A DNA stretch of 37,266 nt. Source: Candidatus Limivivens merdigallinarum (GTDB lineage: Bacteria > Bacillota > Clostridia > Lachnospirales > Lachnospiraceae). Location of the stretch: the NCBI GenBank assembly GCA_018713105.1, contig DVFT01000099.1, positions 1 to 37,266 on the forward strand, read 5' to 3'. A model generated the notes under the pieces. That model was not told where the DNA came from. It ran no database searches and saw only the letters and a list, made by a program, of their open reading frames with translations. The translations under genes and the position numbers were made by a program. Shown piece by piece: positions 1 to 7,484 of this stretch; positions within the stretch are counted from its first letter, which is position 1; the number at the start of each line of letters is the position of its first letter.

Positions 1-530
1 ACCTCCGGCATAGCGGCGATTTTCCGCTCCACCGCAGCGGCGCAGTTGGCACAGTCCAGATTTTCTATGGTGTAAACTTTGCGCACTGCAGAAGCAGAGA
101 GGGGACGGTGGGGAGAAGTCTCATGGGGGATGCTAGGCGCTTCGTGAGAGTGCCCACAGGAGCAGCCTTCGTGATGGTGCTCCTCATGAGAGTGCCCACA
201 CCCGCAGCCATCATGCTGGTGATGCCCCTCCCGTGAATATCCGCAGCCGTCTCGCTCCTGTTCCTCGTGTTCCAGGAGATTCGGCGCAGAACTATGCTGG
301 TGCGTTTTGCGTTTCCGTTCTGTGATGACAATGTCGGGTTCGTGGGAATTTGCAATCCTCTGCATCTCGGAAAGATAGGAATCCGGATCCTCAGCAGCAA
401 CGAGGAGCTGCCTGGTGGCAAAGGTGATCGTGGCGGACTGGATGCCGGGAAGAGCGGCAATCTCGCGCTCTATTTTGGCGGCACAGTTGGCACATCCCAA
501 ATGTTCTAACAGATATATTTTTTGAGCCAT
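1..530 (-). CDS. heavy-metal translocating P-type ATPase, N-terminal part (runs off the window)
   Basis: The visible 176 residues are the cytoplasmic metal-binding front of a P1B-type ATPase that probably exports Zn, Cd or a similar soft metal. Two HMA (ferredoxin-like) domains carry the metal-binding motifs GCANC (Cys13, Cys16) and DCANC (Cys160, Cys163). Between them, about residues 77-141, is a His/Cys-rich linker with repeated CGCGHSHEEHHH-like units, likely an extra metal-binding region. The ATG start has AGGAAAGGAG about 11 bases upstream. The membrane and catalytic (DKTGT) parts lie outside the window, so the ATPase assignment is inferred: paired HMA domains at an N-terminus could also belong to a separate metallochaperone, but that is less likely. 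Metal specificity cannot be read here. A promoter and ArsR-like operator lie immediately upstream. Confidence 0.82.
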   Translation of the reverse strand, partial: MAQKIYLLEHLGCANCAAKIEREIAALPGIQSATITFATRQLLVAAEDPDSYLSEMQRIANSHEPDIVITERKRKTHQHSSAPNLLEHEEQERDGCGYSREGHHQHDGCGCGHSHEEHHHEGCSCGHSHEAPSIPHETSPHRPLSASAVRKVYTIENLDCANCAAAVERKIAAMPE

Positions 531-556
531 GTTGTCTGGTCTCCTTTCCTGGAAAT

Positions 557-578
557 CACATGAATACTTATTCATATG
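557..578 (-). promoter_or_regulatory. ArsR/SmtB-type operator
   Basis: The core ATGAATA-CT-TATTCAT is a perfect inverted repeat (560-575), extended on both sides with one mismatch. It matches the 12-2-12-like sites of metal-sensing ArsR/SmtB/CzrA repressors in layout. It overlaps the -10 region of the promoter serving the metal ATPase, as expected for metal-relieved repression. No arsR-like gene is in the window. Confidence 0.6.
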
Positions 579-604
579 TTAATATAAACAGATGGGATTG
601 TCAA
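576..604 (-). promoter_or_regulatory. promoter of the metal ATPase gene
   Basis: On the minus strand TTGACA (599-604) is followed after 17 bases by TAACAT (576-581). The start codon is about 45 bases downstream of the -10 element. The predicted ArsR-type operator overlaps the -10 element and extends downstream of it. Confidence 0.65.
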
Positions 605-629
605 CGGAAAAAGAAAAGAATTTAAGACT

Positions 630-653
630 TGTGGGGGCAGTGATGCCCCCACA
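630..653 (-). terminator. hairpin terminator of the COG3044-type ATPase gene
   Basis: A perfect 10-bp stem (630-639 with 644-653) with a 4-base loop begins just after the stop codon at 657-659. On the minus strand it is followed by a T-rich, imperfect tract. It separates this gene from the metal ATPase promoter. Confidence 0.65.
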
Positions 654-656
654 GGA

Positions 657-2360
657 TTACCGTTCTCCACGGTAGCGATTGAAGCAGCAGAAAATTTCCT
701 GGATTCTGGGAAGGGCGAAGCCGCAGCGTTCGCAGCCGTCAAAGAGAAATTCCATGCCTTTACTGTCCAGAAGGGACTGAAGATGGGCGACGGTTTCCCG
801 GAGAGTCTTTCCGGCGGGATGTTCGATGGCGTATTTCAGGAGGGCAGCCAGGGCAGCGGTCTGTTCGGTGTCCACGATCTGCTCCACAAAACGCAGATCC
901 ACCGTCTCCTTGCCGATCTGAAATCCATCCCTTCCGCGCACTTTGGTCTTAATGCGGTCGTCCTCCCGGTGCCCCATCCGTTTGCTTGATGGTCGGGGCA
1001 GGGGAAGGGAACGCTGAAAATCGGGCAGGGTGAAGGCGGGGGCGTGGGTGGCGGTCAGAGGGTATTTGTCCAGCATCCCCTTTACGTTGTCTGTGATATC
1101 GATAGGACGGTAGCAGTCCATCTGGATGACGGTGTCTGCGATGTGAAAGAAAGCGCCGGAGCTTCCTGCCACCAGGATGGTGGAGATGTCCGCTTTCTCA
1201 TACAGATCCCTTGCCCGTTCCAAAAACGGTGTGATAGGCTCCTTGTCCCGATGAATGACTTCCTGCATGAAGGTATCCCGCACCATGAAGTTGGTGGCGG
1301 AGGTGTCCTCGTCGATAAAGAACAGGCGGCTGCCGGACTCCATGCCCTCCACAATGCCGGCTGCCTGGGAAGTGCTGCCGCTGGCATCGGGAGTAGAGAA
1401 GGAATGGGTACCCTTTTTGTTGGGCAGGTCATTGATAAAGAGGGAGATATTCACGTTTCGGATGGAGCGTCCGTCCTCCGCCCGCAGCTTCAGCCCGCTT
1501 TCGTCAGAAATGACATATTCTCTGCCGTCCCCCTTGATGTGGGAATAAACGCCCCGTTCCAGCGCATTCAAAAGCGTGGACTTTCCATGATAGCCGCCGC
1601 CGACGATGAGCGTGATCCCTTTTGGGATTCCCATACCGGACAGCTTGCCCTTGTAGGGAAGATCCAGGGTGATCCGCAGGGATTCGGGGGACACGAAGGG
1701 AACGCAGTCTCTTAAGGGGCGGGAGGAAACGCCGCTTTCTCTGGGAAGGACGGAGCCGTCTGCCACAAAGGCAGCCAGGTTCAGGCGTTTGATCTCATTC
1801 CGGATAAACTGCTGGTCCTCCGCAAGCTCAAAGACCTCCCGGTAGACTGCTGCGTCCAGATTCTTATAATAGAAGGAACGGCGCACACAGACGGGGAGGA
1901 AGTCGAAGAGAATTTTCTCCAGTTCCGGTGCGTTGATGGTACGCCCGTTGGCGGGAAAGCCCACCTCAAACCGGGCGATGAGTTCCCTGGATGTCAGAGA
2001 AAGGGCGGTCCGTTTCAGGATTTCCTGGTCGGGGCGGCTCACCGAGATCAAGCCGCTTTTGCCGGATCCCTTTGCGCGGAAATTGTATTTCTGGATCTCC
2101 GATTCAAACTGGCGGAGCAGGGCGTCTTCCAGCGCCGTTTTGGTGTGGGCTGCCTGGTAGTATTCCTTTGGGATTCCCGTTTTCAGGAGAGGAATGTGGA
2201 CGCTCACGTTGGAAGGGGAGGCGAAGGGGTCTCCCTGCACATGGTCGATGGATAACGTATATTCACGGAAATCATAGCTGCCCCGCAGAGATTTGTAGGC
2301 GGGATAGCTTTTCCGGTGGATGCTTGAGAGCATACTGCGAAGTTCGGTTGATGATTGCAT
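657..2360 (-). CDS. predicted ATPase of the ABC class (COG3044 / PF09818 type)
   Basis: A 567-residue soluble protein resembling the poorly characterised 'predicted ABC-class ATPase' family. A Walker A motif GGGYHGKST lies at about residues 254-262 and a Walker B-like LFFIDED near 345-351. There are no membrane segments, so this is not a classical transporter ATPase; family proteins have no settled role that I know of. I chose ATG at 2360 because AAGGAGG lies 12 bases upstream. A longer reading from a TTG at 2384 would overlap that ribosome site and lacks one of its own. The gene ends in a clear hairpin terminator and is transcribed away from greA. Confidence 0.8.
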   Translation of the reverse strand: MQSSTELRSMLSSIHRKSYPAYKSLRGSYDFREYTLSIDHVQGDPFASPSNVSVHIPLLKTGIPKEYYQAAHTKTALEDALLRQFESEIQKYNFRAKGSGKSGLISVSRPDQEILKRTALSLTSRELIARFEVGFPANGRTINAPELEKILFDFLPVCVRRSFYYKNLDAAVYREVFELAEDQQFIRNEIKRLNLAAFVADGSVLPRESGVSSRPLRDCVPFVSPESLRITLDLPYKGKLSGMGIPKGITLIVGGGYHGKSTLLNALERGVYSHIKGDGREYVISDESGLKLRAEDGRSIRNVNISLFINDLPNKKGTHSFSTPDASGSTSQAAGIVEGMESGSRLFFIDEDTSATNFMVRDTFMQEVIHRDKEPITPFLERARDLYEKADISTILVAGSSGAFFHIADTVIQMDCYRPIDITDNVKGMLDKYPLTATHAPAFTLPDFQRSLPLPRPSSKRMGHREDDRIKTKVRGRDGFQIGKETVDLRFVEQIVDTEQTAALAALLKYAIEHPAGKTLRETVAHLQSLLDSKGMEFLFDGCERCGFALPRIQEIFCCFNRYRGER

Positions 2361-2402
2361 AGGTGTTAAATTCCTCCTTGTCAAACATGTTTTCTACAGT
2401 GT

Positions 2403-2411
2403 ATTCTAGCA
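2403..2411 (-). promoter_or_regulatory. extended -10 promoter of the COG3044-type ATPase gene
   Basis: On the minus strand the sequence reads TGCTAGAAT, an extended -10 (TGn plus TAGAAT), about 43 bases upstream of the chosen ATG at 2360. The -35 region is poor, which is common for extended -10 promoters. Confidence 0.4.
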
Positions 2412-2447
2412 TTTTTGGACGGGAAAGAGAAGGGAAAATTGCCTGTC

Positions 2448-2476
2448 TTTACAAATGAGGAATCGGATGATAAAAT
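2448..2476 (+). promoter_or_regulatory. greA promoter
   Basis: TTTACA (2448-2453), a 17-base spacer and TAAAAT (2471-2476) make a good sigma-A promoter. It lies downstream of the ATG at 2415, so the long reading of the greA frame from there is not transcribed. The leader of about 85 bases contains a 7-bp hairpin (2516-2522 with 2527-2533). Confidence 0.6.
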
Positions 2477-2567
2477 GGGTGATAGCAGAAAAAAGAAGCA
2501 AAGGCAAGAAGCGGGGGAAGGCATACGCCTTCCTATTGTCATGCCTGTCAGGAGAAGGAGGAGCCCC

Positions 2568-3071
2568 ATGAGGGAAAAATTGACCAAACACGACGTAGAG
2601 AGAATTGAAGAGGAGATTGAGTACCGGAAGCTGGTGGTCCGAAAGGAAGCCCTGGAAGCGGTGAAGGAAGCCAGAGCCCACGGGGACTTAAGCGAAAATT
2701 TTGAGTACCATGCCGCAAAGAAGGATAAGAACCGGAATGAAAGCAGGATCCGCTATCTGGAGCGGATGCTGAAGACGGCTGAGATCGTATCGGAGGAATC
2801 CAAGGAGGATGAGGTTGGGCTGAACAATACGGTGCAGGTCTATCTGGAGGACGACGATGAAGAGGAGACCTATAAGCTGGTGACCTCCATCCGGGGAAAT
2901 TCCCTGGACGGCAAGATCAGCACCGAATCCCCGCTGGGAAAAGCGATCCTTGGTCACAAAGTGGGCGACCGGGTGGAGGTGAAGGTCAGCGACGACTACA
3001 GCTACTATGTGGTGATCCGAAAGATCGAAAATACGGTGGACGACGGGACGGACCGGATTCGGAGTTATTAA
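2568..3071 (+). CDS. greA: transcription elongation factor GreA
   Basis: GreA rescues backtracked RNA polymerase by stimulating cleavage of the extruded RNA 3' end. The 167-residue product has an N-terminal coiled coil containing the hallmark GDLSENFEYHAAK segment, whose acidic loop residues reach the polymerase active site. A C-terminal FKBP-like GreA/GreB domain contains SPLGKAILGHKVGD. Length fits the family (about 158 residues). ATG 2568 is chosen because GGAGGAG lies just upstream and the coiled coil starts immediately; longer readings would precede the promoter. It is monocistronic and has a structured leader. Confidence 0.93.
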   Translation: MREKLTKHDVERIEEEIEYRKLVVRKEALEAVKEARAHGDLSENFEYHAAKKDKNRNESRIRYLERMLKTAEIVSEESKEDEVGLNNTVQVYLEDDDEEETYKLVTSIRGNSLDGKISTESPLGKAILGHKVGDRVEVKVSDDYSYYVVIRKIENTVDDGTDRIRSY

Positions 3072-3102
3072 TTTTCCCACCTTTTTGCTGTTAAAATAAC
3101 GA

Positions 3103-3122
3103 AAGGCTCCCGCAGGAGCCTT
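3103..3122 (-). terminator. hairpin between convergent greA and DUF6483-like gene
   Basis: AAGGCTCC and GGAGCCTT form an 8-bp stem around a 4-base loop. On the minus strand the hairpin is followed by a T-rich tract (TTCGTTATTTT), fitting termination of the DUF6483-like gene. In the plus direction, for greA, there is no T tract, so use for greA is uncertain. Confidence 0.5.
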
Positions 3123-3178
3123 CCGGACTGGAGGCTTCACAAGTTTCTCCAGTACGATCACTGAACTAAATCTTGTTT

Positions 3179-3589
3179 TCATTCATGATGTCCCATCCCT
3201 CCCTCATCCATCAAATCAAACATATCCCGATAACCGGATTCTTCCATCAGATCCCGAAGCCCTTCCAGGACTTCTTCCAGGGAGTAATTGTTTGCGGTCA
3301 GAAAATCGGGATCCTTTTCGCTCAGATACTGGTAAAAGAGGGCGGCTGCCATGACCTCCTCCTTGTCGGTATAGTCAATGCCGTCCAGCAGCAGATTTTC
3401 CGCTTCATTGATCAGCCCTAAATCTGCCATTTTCAGAAAATCATTGAAATCCTTTCCGGACACCTCGTATTTGTTCTCCCGTTCCAGCTCGACGGAAACG
3501 AATTTTTTGCCGAAGGCAATGGAAAAGAGAGCCCGGACCACTTCCTTTATGAGACGCATGAGATAGTCTTTTTCATCTAAAACTGCCAT
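3179..3589 (-). CDS. DUF6483-like hypothetical protein
   Basis: A 136-residue acidic, mostly helical, soluble protein with no signal peptide or membrane segment. The start MAVLDEKDYLMRLIKEVVRALFSI resembles small Firmicute proteins I recall as DUF6483; function unknown. The middle (about residues 55-105) reads like a helical-repeat fold with alternating hydrophobics. I chose ATG 3589 over a GTG three codons earlier because AGGAAGG then sits 8 bases upstream. It is a single gene, convergent with greA. Confidence 0.7.
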   Translation of the reverse strand: MAVLDEKDYLMRLIKEVVRALFSIAFGKKFVSVELERENKYEVSGKDFNDFLKMADLGLINEAENLLLDGIDYTDKEEVMAAALFYQYLSEKDPDFLTANNYSLEEVLEGLRDLMEESGYRDMFDLMDEGGMGHHE

Positions 3590-3682
3590 TGTATCCACCT
3601 TCCTGTCTCTTTGATTGGTCTATTCTCCTATTCTAACAAACTTTCATAGAAAATACGATACCTGGATTTCAAAAAGAATTTC

Positions 3683-3711
3683 TTGACAAACAATGAACCG
3701 CAGATTAACAT
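3683..3711 (+). promoter_or_regulatory. promoter of the AllA-fold gene
   Basis: TTGACA (3683-3688), 17-base spacer, TAACAT (3706-3711). The same two hexamers and spacing occur in the metal ATPase promoter. The start codon is about 70 bases downstream. Confidence 0.65.
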
Positions 3712-3779
3712 AGAATTTAGATATTATAGATAAAAAAGAGAAGAAATTCAGAACAAAATTAGACAAAGGAGACGAAACT

Positions 3780-4271
3780 ATGAGAACGATCAAAGCAGAA
3801 AAATTGACACATGAGGCATTTTCTCCATTTGGGACTTTTTATTCCATGACAGAGCCGGACGGGTATGCGCTCAAGGGGGAACTGCACCGTTTCTTCCCGG
3901 ACAGAGTCAGCGAATCCTACCCGGTGCGTGTGGGATTTTCCCCGATCCTGGTGAAGAAGCCGGAACGTATGCAGATCACCCAGGTGGAGTATCACACCAC
4001 AACTCCGGAAATGATCCTTCCGCTCAACGACGACTGCATCCTCCACGTAGCGCCGGCTTCCGCGGGAACCCCCCTTCCGGATATGACGAAGGTGTTCATT
4101 GTTCCAAAAGGAACTCTGGTGAAAATCCATACGGCGATCTGGCATCTGGCTCCGCTGCCTGTTTCCGCAGAGGAACTGCAGGCAATGATCATCCTGCCGG
4201 AGTGCACCTACGCAAACGACTGTACAGTGGTGGATTTAAAGGAAGAAGAGCAGTTTGAAATCGTATTGTAA
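3780..4271 (+). CDS. ureidoglycolate lyase-like (AllA-fold) cupin protein
   Basis: The 163-residue protein begins IKAEKLTHEAFSPFGTF, matching the usual opening of the AllA family (PF04115), and has the cupin-like C-terminal segment VPKGTLVKIHTAIWHLAPLPV with two histidines. True AllA cleaves ureidoglycolate to glyoxylate and urea in allantoin breakdown. No other purine or allantoin gene is nearby, so that reaction is not supported by context; it may act on another small ureido or keto acid. AAAGGAG lies 7 bases before the ATG. It has its own promoter and a strong terminator, so it is monocistronic. Confidence 0.65.
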   Translation: MRTIKAEKLTHEAFSPFGTFYSMTEPDGYALKGELHRFFPDRVSESYPVRVGFSPILVKKPERMQITQVEYHTTTPEMILPLNDDCILHVAPASAGTPLPDMTKVFIVPKGTLVKIHTAIWHLAPLPVSAEELQAMIILPECTYANDCTVVDLKEEEQFEIVL

Positions 4272-4369
4272 AAGAAAAAGGCAAAACAGGAGCAGGACAT
4301 ACAGGAACGGAAAAGAAAGAGGAGAAAACGAAAAGTAAGGATAAAAGAAAGAATTAAGCGAAACAAGAT

Positions 4370-4414
4370 CGTCTGGCAGATGAGAACCGCATCGTCATCT
4401 GCCAGACGTTTTTT
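4370..4414 (+). terminator. rho-independent terminator of the AllA-fold gene
   Basis: A perfect 14-bp stem (4370-4383 with 4395-4408), an 11-base loop and six Ts. It lies about 100 bases after the stop codon. Confidence 0.9.
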
Positions 4415-4529
4415 ATGAGGGGAATCAACTGCAAAATGGGCAGTCTGCCTTTGGGAATCTCAGAGAATTTCGCCGGATTGTCACAGGATGCCAGTAAGCC
4501 TGCCCTGCGGGGCATGGGGATTCTCCCCC

Positions 4530-5255
4530 TTAGGTGCGTTTCCGGATCGCCGTATCCTGAAAGCAAAAGTAGTCTGGGCGGTGGCGTGACTGGGTGTATT
4601 CAAACAGAATGCCATTGGAGTCAAAGGTCTGGCTGGTGATGACTGCCAGGAAGTCGTAGTCGTTCAGCTCCAGGTATTTCTCATCGATCTGGGTCGTCCG
4701 TTCGGCAGTCATTTTGCGCTTGCTGGTTACGATCTGGACGCCCAGGGTGTTCTCCAGGTATTCATAGATGGAGGATGCGGCAATCGCTGGGGTCAGATCC
4801 TTCACCACGCTCTGGAGAAACATGTTGATGTCAAAAATCAGCGGTTTCCCGTCTAAATACCGCACGCGCTGTACATAATAGAGAGGGCTGCCTACCGGAA
4901 AGCCGGTTTTTTCGAAGATCCGTTCATCGGAGGTGATCTCCGCAAACTGCACGACCTTGGTTCCGGCTATTTTGTGGTTCCTGGCTGCGGACTCCTTGAA
5001 GGATTCAATTCCGCCCACGGTGAACGCTGCCTTGGCGACGGGCTGGTAGATGATGCGCACGCCCTTGCCGTGAAGGGGCTGGACATACCCCTCGTCCGCC
5101 AGCATGGAGACAGCGCGCCGGATGGTATTGCGGGAGCAGCCGTAGATGTCTACCATGGTATTTTCGGATGGGAGGAGCCCCTGGTAGGGATAGTCCTGTG
5201 ATTCAATTTTTTCTTTCAGATCCTTGTATATTTTTTCAAACTTGGCTTTTGGCAT
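4530..5255 (-). CDS. treR: GntR-family trehalose operon repressor TreR
   Basis: A 241-residue GntR/HutC-type regulator. The N-terminal winged helix covers about residues 1-70 (LPSENTMVDIYGCSRNTIRRA is the recognition helix region, followed by the KGKGV-like wing). A C-terminal UTRA effector domain follows; in TreR it binds trehalose 6-phosphate and releases DNA. The last part, FEYTQSRHRPDYFCF, matches TreR proteins closely as I recall them. It is divergent from treP and treA. AGGAGT precedes ATG 5255; a reading extended upstream would run through the promoter. The gene's own promoter contains one operator copy, suggesting autoregulation. Confidence 0.9.
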   Translation of the reverse strand: MPKAKFEKIYKDLKEKIESQDYPYQGLLPSENTMVDIYGCSRNTIRRAVSMLADEGYVQPLHGKGVRIIYQPVAKAAFTVGGIESFKESAARNHKIAGTKVVQFAEITSDERIFEKTGFPVGSPLYYVQRVRYLDGKPLIFDINMFLQSVVKDLTPAIAASSIYEYLENTLGVQIVTSKRKMTAERTTQIDEKYLELNDYDFLAVITSQTFDSNGILFEYTQSRHRPDYFCFQDTAIRKRT

Positions 5256-5267
5256 AGTGCAACTCCT

Positions 5268-5283
5268 ACTTGTTTGAACATCT
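5268..5283. promoter_or_regulatory. TreR operator O1 (imperfect)
   Basis: ACTTGTTTGAACATCT is the least symmetrical of three related sites. It lies just upstream of the treR ribosome site and downstream of the treR -10, positioned to repress treR itself. Confidence 0.6.
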
Positions 5284-5289
5284 AAAGTT

Positions 5290-5317
5290 ATTATAAACCA
5301 AATTTGGAAGAAGTCAA
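5290..5317 (-). promoter_or_regulatory. treR promoter
   Basis: On the minus strand TTGACT (5312-5317), a 16-base spacer and a perfect TATAAT (5290-5295). The transcript would start close to operator O1. Confidence 0.7.
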
Positions 5318-5328
5318 CCCAAAAATAC

Positions 5329-5357
5329 TTGACTTGTTTAAACAAGTATTCTATAAA
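5329..5357 (+). promoter_or_regulatory. treP promoter
   Basis: TTGACT (5329-5334), a 17-base spacer and TATAAA (5352-5357). Operator O2 occupies most of the spacer, and O3 lies directly after the expected start point, a classic repression layout. Confidence 0.8.
5332..5347. promoter_or_regulatory. TreR operator O2 (perfect palindrome)
   Basis: ACTTGTTTAAACAAGT is a perfect 16-bp palindrome between the -35 and -10 of the treP promoter. Confidence 0.8.
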
Positions 5358-5368
5358 GAGAATAAAGA

Positions 5369-5384
5369 ACTTGTTCAAACAAGT
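5369..5384. promoter_or_regulatory. TreR operator O3
   Basis: ACTTGTTCAAACAAGT differs from O2 by one central base and starts 37 bp downstream of it, between the treP start point and ribosome site. Confidence 0.8.
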
Positions 5385-5408
5385 AGAGGGAAAATAGGAG
5401 GTAGGGAT

Positions 5409-7472
5409 ATGGCTAAGTATACCCAGGAAGTCAAGGAACTGCTCACCCTCATCGGAGGGAAGGAAAATATTGCGGCAGTTTCCCATTGTATGACGAGGAT
5501 GCGCTTCGTCCTCACAGATGAGAAGAAGGCGAAGACGAAGGAGATCGAGCAGATCAAATGCGTGAAAGGAACCTTCACCCAGGCAGGGCAGTATCAGGTC
5601 ATCATCGGAAATGATGTGTCCACCTTTTACAACGAATTCACCGCTTATGCCGGTATCGAGGGTGTGAGCAAGGAAGCGGCGAAGCAGGCGGCGAAGACCA
5701 ATCAGAACTGGATCCAGAAGCTGATGAGCAATTTGGGAGAGATCTTCGCTCCCATCATACCGGCTCTGATCTGCGGAGGTCTGGTGCTGGGCTTCCGCAA
5801 TATCATCGACGCGATCCAGTTTTTTGACGGCGGTACGAAAACACTGGTGGAAATTTCCCAGTTTTGGGCAGGCATTGACAGTTTTCTGTGGCTGATCGGT
5901 GAGGCGGTCTTCTGGCTGCTGCCGGTAGGCATCGTCTGGTCCATCACCAAGAAGATGGGGACGACGCAGATCTTAGGTATCATCCTTGGATTGACGCTGG
6001 TATCCTCCCAGCTGTTAAACGGCTATGACGTGGCGACCACGGCGGCAGCAGATATCCCCAAATGGGATTTTGGCTTCGCACAGGTGAATATGATCGGATA
6101 TCAGGGACAGGTCATCTCCGCGATGCTGGCAGGGTTTGTGCTGGTATATCTGGAGAAATTTTTCCGGAAAATCTGCCCGGCAGTGGTCAGCATGATCGTC
6201 GTACCATTCTGCTCCCTGGTTCCCGCAGTCTTTATCGCCCACATGGTGGTAGGTCCCATCGGCTGGACCATCGGAAATGCCATCGGAGATGTGGTGTATG
6301 CGGGATTGACATCCAACTTTAAATTTATCTTCGCAGGAATCTTCGGACTTCTGTACGCACCTGTGGTTATGACAGGGCTTCACCATATGACCAATGCCAT
6401 CGACAGCCAGCTCATCGCCAGCATGCAGAATACCAGCACGCCGGGAACGATCCTCTGGCCGATGATCGCCCTCAGCAACATTGCCCAGGGCTCCAGTGTC
6501 CTGGCGATGAGTGTCCTGCAGAAGAAGAATGAGCGGGCACAGCAGATCAACATTCCGGCATGTATTTCCTGTTATTTGAGTGTCACAGAACCGGCGCTCT
6601 TCGGCGTCAACCTGAAATACGGCTTCCCGCTGGTATGCGGAATGATCGGTTCCGCGCTGGCAGCCATGATTTCCGTAGGCTTCGGCGTGCGGGCCATCAG
6701 CATCGGTGTGGGCGGTCTTCCGGGTATTCTCTCCATTTATCCGGAATACTATGTCATCTTCCTGATAGCTATGCTGGTAGCCATTGTCGTGCCCTTTGTG
6801 CTGACGATGATCGTGGGAAGGATCAAACTGTCCAAAGCCGACCTCTACGGGGACGATGCCAGGGAAGGTCAGGAAAGCCTGCCGGAAACCCGGGAAGAGA
6901 TCAGCCAGCAGAAAGAAGAAAACGGATACACAGCCGCTGAATCCGGAAAGACCGGATACACAGCCGGGGAATCTATGAAAATCGGAGAAACAGCGGATGG
7001 AACAGCGCTGGAAGATTTCCATGAACTGTGTGCAGGGCTTACCGGAAAGGTGATTCCCCTGGATGACGTGCCGGATGATGTCTTTTCCCAGCATGTGATG
7101 GGAGACGGCGTTGCCATTGAGCCGGAGAATGATACGGTGGTGGCTCCGGCAGACGCTACAGTAGGCGTGGTGATGGCAGATACCGGCCATGCGGTAGGTC
7201 TTGTCTTTGCCAATGAGATGGAGCTTTTGATCCATGTGGGAGTGGATACGGTGGATATGAACGGCGATGGCTTCACGCTTCTGGTAGGTGAGGGAGACCA
7301 GGTGAAGAAGGGGCAGCCCTTGATCCGTTTTGACAAGGCAAAGATTCAGGCAGCGGGGCACCCGTCTGTGACCGTCTTTATCGTGACGGAGGAAGGCAAT
7401 GCCAAGAATCTTGAATACCTGACCGGAATGACGGCAGAGGCAGGAAAGACGCCGGTGATTCGTTTTGAATAG
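5409..7472 (+). CDS. treP: trehalose-specific PTS enzyme IIBCA
   Basis: Imports trehalose and phosphorylates it to trehalose 6-phosphate. In order: an EIIB domain (about residues 5-80, phospho-Cys27 in SHCMTRMRF), a multi-span EIIC membrane domain (about 105-470), a polar linker with two imperfect GYTA-ES repeats (about 505-530), and a glucose-type EIIA domain (about 540-687) with His594 and phospho-acceptor His609 in LLIHVGVDT. The 687-residue product carries its own EIIA, unlike the shorter IIBC permease of Bacillus subtilis. AGGAGG is 6 bases before ATG 5409. Trehalose specificity rests on the adjacent treR and treA; sucrose-type permeases are close relatives. Confidence 0.9.
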   Translation: MAKYTQEVKELLTLIGGKENIAAVSHCMTRMRFVLTDEKKAKTKEIEQIKCVKGTFTQAGQYQVIIGNDVSTFYNEFTAYAGIEGVSKEAAKQAAKTNQNWIQKLMSNLGEIFAPIIPALICGGLVLGFRNIIDAIQFFDGGTKTLVEISQFWAGIDSFLWLIGEAVFWLLPVGIVWSITKKMGTTQILGIILGLTLVSSQLLNGYDVATTAAADIPKWDFGFAQVNMIGYQGQVISAMLAGFVLVYLEKFFRKICPAVVSMIVVPFCSLVPAVFIAHMVVGPIGWTIGNAIGDVVYAGLTSNFKFIFAGIFGLLYAPVVMTGLHHMTNAIDSQLIASMQNTSTPGTILWPMIALSNIAQGSSVLAMSVLQKKNERAQQINIPACISCYLSVTEPALFGVNLKYGFPLVCGMIGSALAAMISVGFGVRAISIGVGGLPGILSIYPEYYVIFLIAMLVAIVVPFVLTMIVGRIKLSKADLYGDDAREGQESLPETREEISQQKEENGYTAAESGKTGYTAGESMKIGETADGTALEDFHELCAGLTGKVIPLDDVPDDVFSQHVMGDGVAIEPENDTVVAPADATVGVVMADTGHAVGLVFANEMELLIHVGVDTVDMNGDGFTLLVGEGDQVKKGQPLIRFDKAKIQAAGHPSVTVFIVTEEGNAKNLEYLTGMTAEAGKTPVIRFE

Positions 7473-7484
7473 GAGGAGACGCTG

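Noticed and set aside
4415-4639. A 74-codon plus-strand frame after the AllA terminator
   Set aside because: It has no ribosome site, starts on the terminator edge and runs antisense into the end of treR.
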